A stretch of DNA of 5,939 nt from Micavibrio sp. UBA2020. GTDB lineage: Bacteria; Pseudomonadota; Alphaproteobacteria; Micavibrionales; UBA2020. The position numbers and the translations under genes were made by a program. Location of the stretch: positions 5,391-11,329 of the forward strand of contig DDBY01000190.1 of assembly GCA_002334985.1 (NCBI GenBank). The letters are read 5' to 3'. Under the pieces are notes generated by a model that had not been told where the DNA came from, ran no database searches, and saw nothing but the letters and a program-made list of their open reading frames with translations. Shown here in pieces: positions 1-4,406 of the stretch (positions are counted from its first letter, which is position 1; each line of letters begins with the position of its first letter).

Positions 1-369
1 ATTCCCGACATATTTATTCGCGCCCAGATGCCGCGGATTGAGGGTAAGAGCGGTGCGGTAATTTTCGCGTGCCTTTTTCTTGTCACCGAGTTTTTGGTAC
101 GCATAGCCGCGGTAAACATAGGCATCCGCGTTTTGCGGATGGCGCTGCAAAACGCCGCCCAGCACATCCAGCGACTGCATGTATTTGCCCGTCGCCAGAT
201 AATATTCGGCGGTAATCAGGCCGGAGTCTTCGCGGAAGGGCACTTCGGCGGATTTGGCCATGTCATCGCCCGCGCTGTCGTTGGCGTGCGACATCTGCGT
301 GCCCGCAACCATCACGGCGCAGGCAAGCACAAGAGCAAGGGCACGGGCGGAGAAAATCGACAGGCGCAT
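1..369 (-). CDS. Exported TPR-repeat protein, 3' part cut off by window edge
   Basis: The reading frame is open from an ATG at 367-369 to base 1, giving 123 residues of an unfinished protein. The N-terminus (MRLSIFSARALALVLACAVM) looks like a signal peptide, with a plausible signal peptidase I site after Ala29 (SHA|ND). The sequence around Cys17 (VLAC) is a weak lipobox alternative. Residues about 51-80 look like one TPR helix pair. Residues about 81-114 fit a canonical TPR, with Tyr, Gly-Tyr-Ala, Ala and a final Asn-Pro at the expected spacing (YRGYAYQKLGD, then ARENYRTALTLNP). TPRs mediate protein-protein contacts, so this is probably a periplasmic or envelope-attached scaffold; the partner is unknown. 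The gene starts 44 bases after the acylphosphatase stop on the same strand, so co-transcription is likely. Its Shine-Dalgarno is weak (an AAAGAAAG run about 8 bases upstream). Identity beyond the TPR family cannot be given. Confidence 0.8.
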   Translation of the reverse strand, partial: MRLSIFSARALALVLACAVMVAGTQMSHANDSAGDDMAKSAEVPFREDSGLITAEYYLATGKYMQSLDVLGGVLQRHPQNADAYVYRGYAYQKLGDKKKARENYRTALTLNPRHLGANKYVGN

Positions 370-413
370 GGAAACGTCTTTCTTTGAGGGGCGAACAGGC
401 CGCGGGGTTTGCA

Positions 414-755
414 TCAGGCTTCAATTGTCGCTTCGATGCGGAAATCCTCTATCAGGCCGTCGTATTCTGCGGGTTCGGCCTGCACCCTGTCAACACGCGC
501 CATCAGGGGGCCGTGGCGGCAGGCGCGGATAAGGTCTTCGACCTGCCGCGGGTCGCCGTGCAAAAGCCCCTCTACCGTGCCGTCGCTGCGGTTGCGCGTC
601 CAGCCGTTCACGCCGCGCGACAAGGCTTCGCCCTGCAGCCAGCGGCGGTAACTGACGCCCTGTACGAAGCCGAAAACCAAAATGCGCATGGCGATTTTGG
701 GAATGCCCGGCGGCAATTCGGGCGGGGGCGGTTCGGGTATCTGTGTCGTTGCCAT
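414..755 (-). CDS. acyP: Acylphosphatase with proline-rich N-terminal extension
   Basis: This is a 113-residue protein of the acylphosphatase family, which hydrolyses carboxyl-phosphate bonds such as acetyl phosphate or 1,3-bisphosphoglycerate in the cytosol. The substrate-binding loop with the catalytic arginine is clear (FGFVQGVSYRRW; Arg37). The catalytic asparagine lies in GWTRNRSDGTVEG (Asn55). The usual late block follows as a degenerate VDRVQAEPAE near residue 88. The family core is about 90 residues and begins at MRILVFG (Met23). The first 22 residues are an added proline-rich tail (PEPPPPELPPGIP). I chose the longer start because a strong AGGGAGGA site lies 7 bases before it, whereas Met23 has no Shine-Dalgarno. 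The gene follows the SPOR carboxypeptidase by 148 bases and precedes the TPR gene by 44 bases, all on one strand. A metabolic link to the neighbours is not evident. Family assignment is firm; the in vivo substrate is unknown. Confidence 0.93.
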   Translation of the reverse strand: MATTQIPEPPPPELPPGIPKIAMRILVFGFVQGVSYRRWLQGEALSRGVNGWTRNRSDGTVEGLLHGDPRQVEDLIRACRHGPLMARVDRVQAEPAEYDGLIEDFRIEATIEA

Positions 756-762
756 GGCACAA

Positions 763-770
763 TCCTCCCT
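763..770 (-). promoter_or_regulatory. Shine-Dalgarno of acyP
   Basis: AGGGAGGA on the minus strand, 7 bases before the ATG at 753-755. It decides in favour of the longer acylphosphatase with the proline-rich tail over the internal start at 687-689. Confidence 0.8.
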
Positions 771-782
771 GATGAACGAACG

Positions 783-811
783 GACGGGAACGTGCTTCTG
801 TTCCAGCCGTC
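783..811 (-). other. Possible hairpin in acyP leader
   Basis: On the minus strand GACG, a 3-base bulge (GCT), GGAAC, an 8-base loop, then GTTCC and CGTC pair as a 5+4 bp stem, about 28 bases before the acyP start. No T-run follows, so it is not a terminator. It could affect mRNA stability or processing, or be chance. I found no convincing -35/-10 pair in 756-903, so a dedicated acyP promoter cannot be supported. Confidence 0.3.
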
Positions 812-881
812 TAAAAAACCGTTATCTTTAAAGTGTTTTTTGTTTTGGGCGGGCGGATAGGGCCGCTGCACGCCTTTATCT

Positions 882-901
882 ACTGTGCCCCAAGCACCAG
901 T
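882..901 (-). other. Hairpin just after the SPOR carboxypeptidase stop, no T-tract
   Basis: Two bases past the TAA at 904-906, the minus strand can fold ACTG(G)TGC against GCACAGT: 7 bp with one bulged G and a 5-base loop. The next bases are AGATAAAG with no U-run, so intrinsic termination is unlikely. It may be a 3'-end or intercistronic stabilising hairpin, which leaves room for read-through into acyP. Confidence 0.35.
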
Positions 902-903
902 AT

Positions 904-2325
904 TTATTGCGCTGCCAGCACGAGGCAATTGTCTTTCAGGATGCGGCAGGCTTGCGTGGCCTGGTCGCGGCTGAGCCCTGAAAGTCTGGCGCGGTAAATC
1001 ACGCCGCGGCTGGTCATCAGCGGGGCGATGATATACTGGCTGCGTCCCGAAATCGTTTTCGGCAAACGGTCGCGCACGCCGCCCAGCGCGGCAAGCCCCG
1101 CGTCATGCGTCGAAAAGGCGCCGATTTGTATCGCCCATACATCCGCGCCGGTGGTCTGGCGCACGGGGCCGCTGCCTGTTGCGGGCGCGATGTTGTGAAT
1201 GATGCGCGGGCCTTTGCTGGCCAGATTTTCCTTGATGAACAGCGTGTCGCTGCCGCCGCCGTTTCTGTCGCCCTGCTGCACGCCGACAAGGCCGGTGTTG
1301 ATATCTTCTTCATCGCTGCGCAGGCTGTCGTTCATGGCGACTTTGTTGCTGGCAAGCGCGCGGTCAACGGCCAGTACAGCAGGTGCAGAGCCCGGTTTGC
1401 GCACTGGCAGGCGGACGTCCGGCTGCGGCGCGGCACTGGCCAGCGTGGTTGTGTTTTGCTGCTGCTGGATACGGCGCGCGACTTGCGGGCTGCTCAGACG
1501 GGTAAAGCCAGCATCCAGAATATCGGCCATGTGCTCGTTGCGCGATGTGGCGGTGCGTCCGCCAAAAACAACGCCAATCAAACGGCGGCCATCGCGCACG
1601 GCAGACGCGACAAGGTTGTAGCCCGATGCCGCGACATAGCCGGTTTTAATACCGTCCATGCCTTCGTAGCTTTCCAGCATGCGGTTGTGGTTGCGGTAGG
1701 TATTTCCCGCATACACAAATTTGTTGGTGCTGAAATAACGGTATTCCAGCGGGAAGTCGCGCATCAGCGCGCGGCCAAGCGTCGCCATATCGCGCGCGGT
1801 TGAAATTTGGAGCGGGTCATGCAGGCCGTGCGCGTTGACGAAATGGCTGTTGCGCATGCCCAGCTGCTTTGCCTTGGCCGTCATCAGGCGGGCGAAGCGA
1901 TATTCGCTGCCCCCGATACCTTCCGCCAGCACGACGGAGATATCATTGGCCGAGCGCGTGACCAGCGACAGGATAGCGTCTTCGACGCGGATGGTGTCGC
2001 CCGGCTCCAGCCCGATTTTGGACGGCGGCTGCGATGCCGCATGGCTGGAGACGCGCAGGCGCTGCGTCTTGCGCAGCTGGCCTTGCTGGATAGCCTCGAA
2101 GGTCAGGTAAAGCGTCATCATCTTGGTCAGCGACGCGGGGTGCAGGATTTTGTCGGGGTTGCTCTCGCTCACGACCACGCCCGTTGCGGCATCGATGACG
2201 ATGGAGGCGTATTTGTAATTGGGCTGGTTGGCTTTTTTCTGGCCTTTACGCGCGGCCTCCGCGTGGCCCACGGCGAAGCAGGCCACAAGCAAGGCCGCAA
2301 TCAGCATGAAAAAAAGCCGTTTCAC
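904..2325 (-). CDS. Serine-type D-alanyl-D-alanine carboxypeptidase with C-terminal SPOR domain
   Basis: This is a 473-residue exported penicillin-binding protein of peptidase family S11 (low-molecular-weight PBP, DacA/DacF-like) that removes the terminal D-Ala from peptidoglycan pentapeptides. The N-terminus is a signal sequence with a type I site after Ala24 (AEA|AR); LVAC at 13-16 is an alternative lipobox. Catalytic motifs: SLTK with nucleophile Ser65 and Lys68, SAN at 125-127, and KTG at 227-229. The catalytic domain ends near residue 275. Residues about 280-395 are a low-complexity linker. Residues about 396-470 form a SPOR domain (begins WAIQIGAFS; ends with Cys460 and Cys466), a fold that binds glycan strands stripped of stem peptides at the septum. 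The start codon is GTG (2323-2325); the next ATG, codon 7, would remove the positive charges of the signal peptide. GAAGGG at 2336-2341 is the likely ribosome site. A terminator separates it from its paralogue, so it should have its own promoter. Confidence 0.95.
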   Translation of the reverse strand: MKRLFFMLIAALLVACFAVGHAEAARKGQKKANQPNYKYASIVIDAATGVVVSESNPDKILHPASLTKMMTLYLTFEAIQQGQLRKTQRLRVSSHAASQPPSKIGLEPGDTIRVEDAILSLVTRSANDISVVLAEGIGGSEYRFARLMTAKAKQLGMRNSHFVNAHGLHDPLQISTARDMATLGRALMRDFPLEYRYFSTNKFVYAGNTYRNHNRMLESYEGMDGIKTGYVAASGYNLVASAVRDGRRLIGVVFGGRTATSRNEHMADILDAGFTRLSSPQVARRIQQQQNTTTLASAAPQPDVRLPVRKPGSAPAVLAVDRALASNKVAMNDSLRSDEEDINTGLVGVQQGDRNGGGSDTLFIKENLASKGPRIIHNIAPATGSGPVRQTTGADVWAIQIGAFSTHDAGLAALGGVRDRLPKTISGRSQYIIAPLMTSRGVIYRARLSGLSRDQATQACRILKDNCLVLAAQ

Positions 2326-2345
2326 GTCTTAAAAACCCTTCGTGC

Positions 2346-2398
2346 CCGGATTTTCCGGCGCAATGAACCCCTTGGCATAAATGCGGTTTTTGCATTTA
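2346..2398 (-). other. Two small hairpins in leader of the SPOR carboxypeptidase
   Basis: Bases 2378-2384 and 2392-2398 pair perfectly (TAAATGC with GCATTTA, 7 bp, 7-base loop). Bases 2346-2350 and 2354-2358 pair as CCGGA/TCCGG with a 3-base loop. Both lie between the proposed promoter and the GTG start, and the second sits 4 bases before the GAAGGG ribosome site on the transcript. They could be regulatory RNA structure or an operator. They resemble no riboswitch class I recognise. Confidence 0.35.
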
Positions 2399-2411
2399 CC
2401 CCTTCCTTAAT

Positions 2412-2440
2412 ATGGTAGGCCGCTTTGGCTGGTTTGTCTA
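2412..2440 (-). promoter_or_regulatory. Candidate sigma-70-like promoter of the SPOR carboxypeptidase
   Basis: Reading the minus strand: TAGACA (2440-2435, 5 of 6 to TTGACA), a 17-base spacer, then TACCAT (2417-2412, 4 of 6 to TATAAT). The start of transcription would be near 2405, giving a leader of about 80 bases. The position fits: it is just downstream of the upstream gene's terminator. Matched by eye only. Confidence 0.45.
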
Positions 2441-2452
2441 GTCGCGGTGCAT
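2441..2452 (-). repeat. 12-bp direct repeat, copy upstream of the SPOR carboxypeptidase
   Basis: The minus strand reads ATGCACCGCGAC here and again at 3775-3786, in front of the other carboxypeptidase. This copy abuts the proposed -35 box. It could be a shared protein site, a relic of the gene duplication, or chance: about one 12-bp match is expected in a window this size. Confidence 0.4.
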
Positions 2453-2453
2453 C

Positions 2454-2491
2454 AAAAAACACGGAAATATCGGGGTATTTCCGTGTTTTGG
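2454..2491 (-). terminator. Intrinsic terminator of the upstream carboxypeptidase
   Basis: A perfect 14-bp stem (2456-2469 with 2476-2489) with a 6-base loop, core CACGGAAATA / TATTTCCGTG. On the minus strand it runs into six T residues, with the stem starting 18 bases after the TAA of the 2508-3728 gene. This is a textbook rho-independent terminator in the minus direction. In the plus direction the T-run is only four long, so reverse activity is weaker. Confidence 0.92.
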
Positions 2492-2507
2492 CTGATTTTT
2501 GGCGGGT

Positions 2508-3728
2508 TTAAATCTCGCGGCCGCGCACCGAGGGGCTGCGGGGAATATAAAGCGGCTCCGGCTTGCGCTCCGGCAGGTCTTTTTCCGGCGCGGGCGACGG
2601 AGCCAGCAACGCTTCTTTCGGTGCGGCCTTGCCGATGTCCATCGCGGGCGGGGTATAGCTCGCCTTGATGTTGTAATGCGCGTTCAGGCCGCTGGCGAAG
2701 GTGCTGCGGTCGGGCAGGCTGCGTACATGGCCGCTATCTTGAAAGCCGGGCGCGTTTTCTTCTTCCGGGTCCTCGCTGGTATCGGCGGGGTCGTTCTGGT
2801 TGACGGGCAGGGGCGGCTTGGGCTGGCTGCCCAGCACGGCAAAGCCGTAATCCAGAAGTACGGTCATATCGGCCTTGCGCTGCGCGGGGTTATCGGCGCC
2901 GAAAACGACGGCAACGATGCGCTGGCCGTCACGCTCTGCCGATGCGGTCAGGTTGAAGCCGGACACGCGGATGAAACCGGTCTTGAGCCCGTCCACGCCG
3001 TCATAGCTGCCGAGCAGGTTATTGTAGTTGCGGTAGTTGACGCCGTTATAGCTGAAGGTGCGGTTGCCGAAGAAATGGTAATATTCAGGGAAGTCCTTGA
3101 TGACCGCGACCGACAGTTTCGCCATGTCCGATACGGTAGTGAACTGGCGCGTATGCGGCAGGCCGTTCGGGTTCATGAAATGGCTGTCGTCCATGCCAAG
3201 GCGTTCTGCCGTGGCATTCATTTTGTCGGCAAACCCCTCGACACTGCCGCCGATGGCTTCGGCCAGCACGACGGCGGCGTCGTTGGCGGAATGTACCAGC
3301 ATGCCTTTCAGCGCGTTTTCAACCGTGATTTTGGTGATGACCTGACGCGTTTCGGTGCGGCGCTTGCCGGTCTTTTTGTCTTTGTAGGTATTGGTGCGCA
3401 TCATGGCGAGGTTCGTGCGCTCCTGCGATGCGGCGCGGCGCGATACCGTCAGCTCCTGGTCAAGGCGCAGGGTGCCGTTTTTCAGCGCTTCGAACGTCAG
3501 ATAGGCCGTCATGACCTTGGTCGTCGATGCGGGGCGCAATTGCTTGTCTTCGTCGCGGCCGTAAATCATGCTGCCGTTTGCGGCATCGACGACGACAGAG
3601 GCATAGCGGCTGGCGCGCTGCGGTTCTGCCGGTTCGGCGGGGGCGGCGGTTTGCGCCAGCGCGGGCAGGGCTGCGGCCTGAAACGCCATGCAGAGGGCGA
3701 GACGTTTGAATAGAGAAGCTTTTTTCAA
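2508..3728 (-). CDS. Serine-type D-alanyl-D-alanine carboxypeptidase with proline-rich tail
   Basis: This is a 406-residue exported S11-family D,D-carboxypeptidase (DacA/DacF-like), a paralogue of the next gene on the strand. The signal peptide ends in LPALA, with cleavage likely after Ala25. Motifs: STTK with nucleophile Ser68 and Lys71, SAN at 147-149, KTG at 249-251. The catalytic domain ends near residue 300. The rest is rich in Pro, Glu and Asp and ends in a basic stretch (PRSPSVRGREI). There is no SPOR domain, no recognisable PBP5 C-terminal domain and no clear amphipathic anchor helix. Compared with its paralogue it has about 16 extra, highly basic residues (around 111-130, including TYKDKKTGKRR) between the nucleophile and SAN motifs. 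The start is TTG: it begins the signal peptide with Lys-Lys and follows CGGAGAA at 9 bases, whereas the first ATG (codon 14) would destroy the signal peptide. Transcribed divergently from clpS. Confidence 0.95.
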   Translation of the reverse strand: MKKASLFKRLALCMAFQAAALPALAQTAAPAEPAEPQRASRYASVVVDAANGSMIYGRDEDKQLRPASTTKVMTAYLTFEALKNGTLRLDQELTVSRRAASQERTNLAMMRTNTYKDKKTGKRRTETRQVITKITVENALKGMLVHSANDAAVVLAEAIGGSVEGFADKMNATAERLGMDDSHFMNPNGLPHTRQFTTVSDMAKLSVAVIKDFPEYYHFFGNRTFSYNGVNYRNYNNLLGSYDGVDGLKTGFIRVSGFNLTASAERDGQRIVAVVFGADNPAQRKADMTVLLDYGFAVLGSQPKPPLPVNQNDPADTSEDPEEENAPGFQDSGHVRSLPDRSTFASGLNAHYNIKASYTPPAMDIGKAAPKEALLAPSPAPEKDLPERKPEPLYIPRSPSVRGREI

Positions 3729-3736
3729 AACGGTCG

Positions 3737-3743
3737 TTCTCCG
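3737..3743 (-). promoter_or_regulatory. Shine-Dalgarno supporting the TTG start
   Basis: CGGAGAA on the minus strand, 8-9 bases before the TTG at 3726-3728. There is no in-frame ATG or GTG between it and the signal-peptide coding sequence, so it decides the start. Confidence 0.65.
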
Positions 3744-3774
3744 CTCTGTTGGGTGTTGATGACGATGTGCTTGG

Positions 3775-3786
3775 GTCGCGGTGCAT
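3775..3786 (-). repeat. 12-bp direct repeat, copy upstream of the first carboxypeptidase
   Basis: Identical on the minus strand to 2441-2452 (ATGCACCGCGAC), in the leader region about 47 bases before the TTG start. Its CCGCG can also pair with CGCGG (3790-3794 region), forming a 5-bp leader hairpin with an 8-base loop. Confidence 0.4.
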
Positions 3787-3803
3787 TTTCCGCGCGTTTA
3801 TTG

Positions 3804-3832
3804 AAATTATGGCAACACGAGATTCGTGTAAA
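3804..3832 (-). promoter_or_regulatory. Candidate promoter of the first carboxypeptidase
   Basis: On the minus strand TTTACA (3832-3827, 5 of 6 to TTGACA) is followed either by CATAAT at a 15-base spacing (3811-3806, 5 of 6 to TATAAT) or by TAATTT at 17 bases (3809-3804, 3 of 6). Neither is ideal, so exact assignment is uncertain. The leader would be about 70 bases. A dyad fills the spacer. Confidence 0.35.
3815..3829. promoter_or_regulatory. Dyad with central GANTC site, possible operator
   Basis: ACACGA-GAT-TCGTGT: perfect 6-bp half-sites around a 3-base centre, within the spacer of the candidate carboxypeptidase promoter. It contains GATTC (3821-3825), a GANTC site of the kind methylated by CcrM in alphaproteobacteria. 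A protein bound here would block the promoter. No regulator family can be named from the sequence. Confidence 0.4.
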
Positions 3833-3877
3833 GCAGGAATTTCGCCTAAGCGCTTTTTTTTACAGGATTATTTTGCG

Positions 3878-3893
3878 CCGCAGCATGCAGCGG
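3878..3893. promoter_or_regulatory. Imperfect dyad upstream of the clpS promoter
   Basis: CCGC-A-GCATGC-A-GCGG: symmetric apart from two A:A positions, 6 bases before the proposed clpS -35. The position would suit an activator or repressor site, but GC-rich short dyads are frequent by chance. Confidence 0.25.
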
Positions 3894-3899
3894 TAGCGG

Positions 3900-3928
3900 G
3901 TGACAAAACGCAAACAGACGTCTATCTT
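3900..3928 (+). promoter_or_regulatory. Candidate sigma-70-like promoter of clpS-clpA
   Basis: GTGACA (3900-3905, 5 of 6 to TTGACA), a 17-base spacer, then TATCTT (3923-3928, 4 of 6 to TATAAT). Transcription would start near 3934-3936, about 29 bases before the clpS ATG. This is the best promoter match in the divergent region. Confidence 0.5.
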
Positions 3929-3937
3929 AAAGGATAT

Positions 3938-3954
3938 AGCCGCGCCCTGCGGCT
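3938..3954 (+). promoter_or_regulatory. GC-rich hairpin in the clpS leader
   Basis: AGCCGC-GCCCT-GCGGCT: a perfect 6-bp stem with a 5-base loop, ending 9 bases before the clpS ATG. With the promoter proposed at 3900-3928 it would be at the extreme 5' end of the mRNA. It occupies the place where a Shine-Dalgarno would normally be; only a weak TTTGGGT lies between it and the start. It may protect the 5' end or influence initiation. Confidence 0.5.
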
Positions 3955-3963
3955 CTTTGGGTT

Positions 3964-4335
3964 ATGGCAATGAAAACGCTGGATAAAAACACACGCTGGA
4001 CGATGACCGCCCCGCCCGATGACGAGCGGGATGGCGCGCGGCCGGGCGTGGGGCTTTTGACGCGCACGCGGCTGAAGCCCAAAAAGCCGGCGATGTACCG
4101 CGTGCTTTTGCTCAACGACGATTTTACGCCCATGGATTTCGTGGTGCATGTGCTGGAAAAATTCTTTGCCAAGAACCGGCAGGAAGCGACCGAGATTATG
4201 CTGCATGTGCATCGCCGCGGCGTGGGCATCTGCGGCGTTTATACGCATGAAGTGGCCGAGACCAAGGTGAACCTTGTCATGGACTACGCGCGTAAAAACG
4301 AACACCCGCTGCAATGCACGATGGAAAAGGAATAG
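3964..4335 (+). CDS. clpS: ClpS, ATP-dependent Clp protease adaptor (N-end rule)
   Basis: This 123-residue adaptor binds proteins bearing destabilising N-terminal residues and delivers them to ClpAP in the cytosol. The core from residue 45 closely matches E. coli ClpS as I recall it. [10 protein letters not shown] (51-60) contains the Asn-Asp-Asp that binds the substrate alpha-amino group and Met57 at the position of the hydrophobic-pocket gate Met40. HVHRRG provides the conserved histidine (His83, equivalent to His66). [13 protein letters not shown] and NEHPLQCT are signature blocks for docking on ClpA. The disordered N-terminal arm, which feeds into the ClpA pore, is about 44 residues, some 17 longer than in E. 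coli. The start may be ATG 3964 or ATG 3970; a start at codon 14 (4003) cannot be excluded, as no site has a good Shine-Dalgarno. The methionine gate and linkage to clpA fit ClpS1 of alphaproteobacteria rather than ClpS2. clpA begins 71 bases later. Confidence 0.97.
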   Translation: MAMKTLDKNTRWTMTAPPDDERDGARPGVGLLTRTRLKPKKPAMYRVLLLNDDFTPMDFVVHVLEKFFAKNRQEATEIMLHVHRRGVGICGVYTHEVAETKVNLVMDYARKNEHPLQCTMEKE

Positions 4336-4344
4336 CGCACAGGA

Positions 4345-4365
4345 CGTGCCGGCAAAAAGGGCACG
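4345..4365 (+). other. Intercistronic hairpin between clpS and clpA
   Basis: CGTGCC (4345-4350) pairs with GGCACG (4360-4365) around a 9-base loop GGCAAAAAG, 9 bases after the clpS stop. No T-run follows, so it is not a terminator. It may stabilise the clpS part of the message or tune the ratio of adaptor to unfoldase. Confidence 0.4.
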
Positions 4366-4395
4366 CCTTGCGCGGTAAAGACGGAATAAGGGGAT

Positions 4396-4401
4396 AGGGG
4401 A
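4396..4401 (+). promoter_or_regulatory. Shine-Dalgarno of clpA
   Basis: AGGGGA ends 5 bases before the ATG at 4407-4409; a second purine run, AAGGGGA, lies at 4388-4394. This is a good ribosome site and contrasts with its absence before clpS. Confidence 0.75.
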
Positions 4402-4406
4402 AAAAC

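Noticed and set aside
882..901. Hairpin after the SPOR carboxypeptidase, considered as an intrinsic terminator
   Set aside because: The stem is short with a bulge, and the following bases on the transcript are AGAUAAAG rather than a U-run. It is kept only as a low-confidence hairpin.
2395..2410. CtrA-like site: TTAA-N7-GTAA on the minus strand in the SPOR carboxypeptidase leader
   Set aside because: The second half-site mismatches the TTAA-N7-TTAA consensus, and the site falls downstream of the proposed promoter. Partial matches of this kind are common by chance.
1105..2418. Plus-strand open frames of 232 and 203 codons opposite the SPOR carboxypeptidase
   Set aside because: Mirror frames of the real gene, with no promoter, ribosome site or domain evidence.
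2499..3713. Plus-strand open frame of 404 codons opposite the first carboxypeptidase
   Set aside because: It lies antisense to a gene with three intact catalytic motifs. Its translation is rich in Ala, Val, Gly, Arg and His, as expected of a GC-rich codon mirror, and shows no motif, domain or ribosome site.
3848..3862. AAGCGCTT palindrome followed by a T-run, considered as a terminator
   Set aside because: There is no loop and no stem of useful length, and no plus-strand gene ends upstream of it.
3729..3963. Divergent intergenic region considered for a small RNA or tRNA gene
   Set aside because: No cloverleaf, no internal terminator and no known RNA signature is visible; the structure present is adequately described as promoters, dyads and one leader hairpin.
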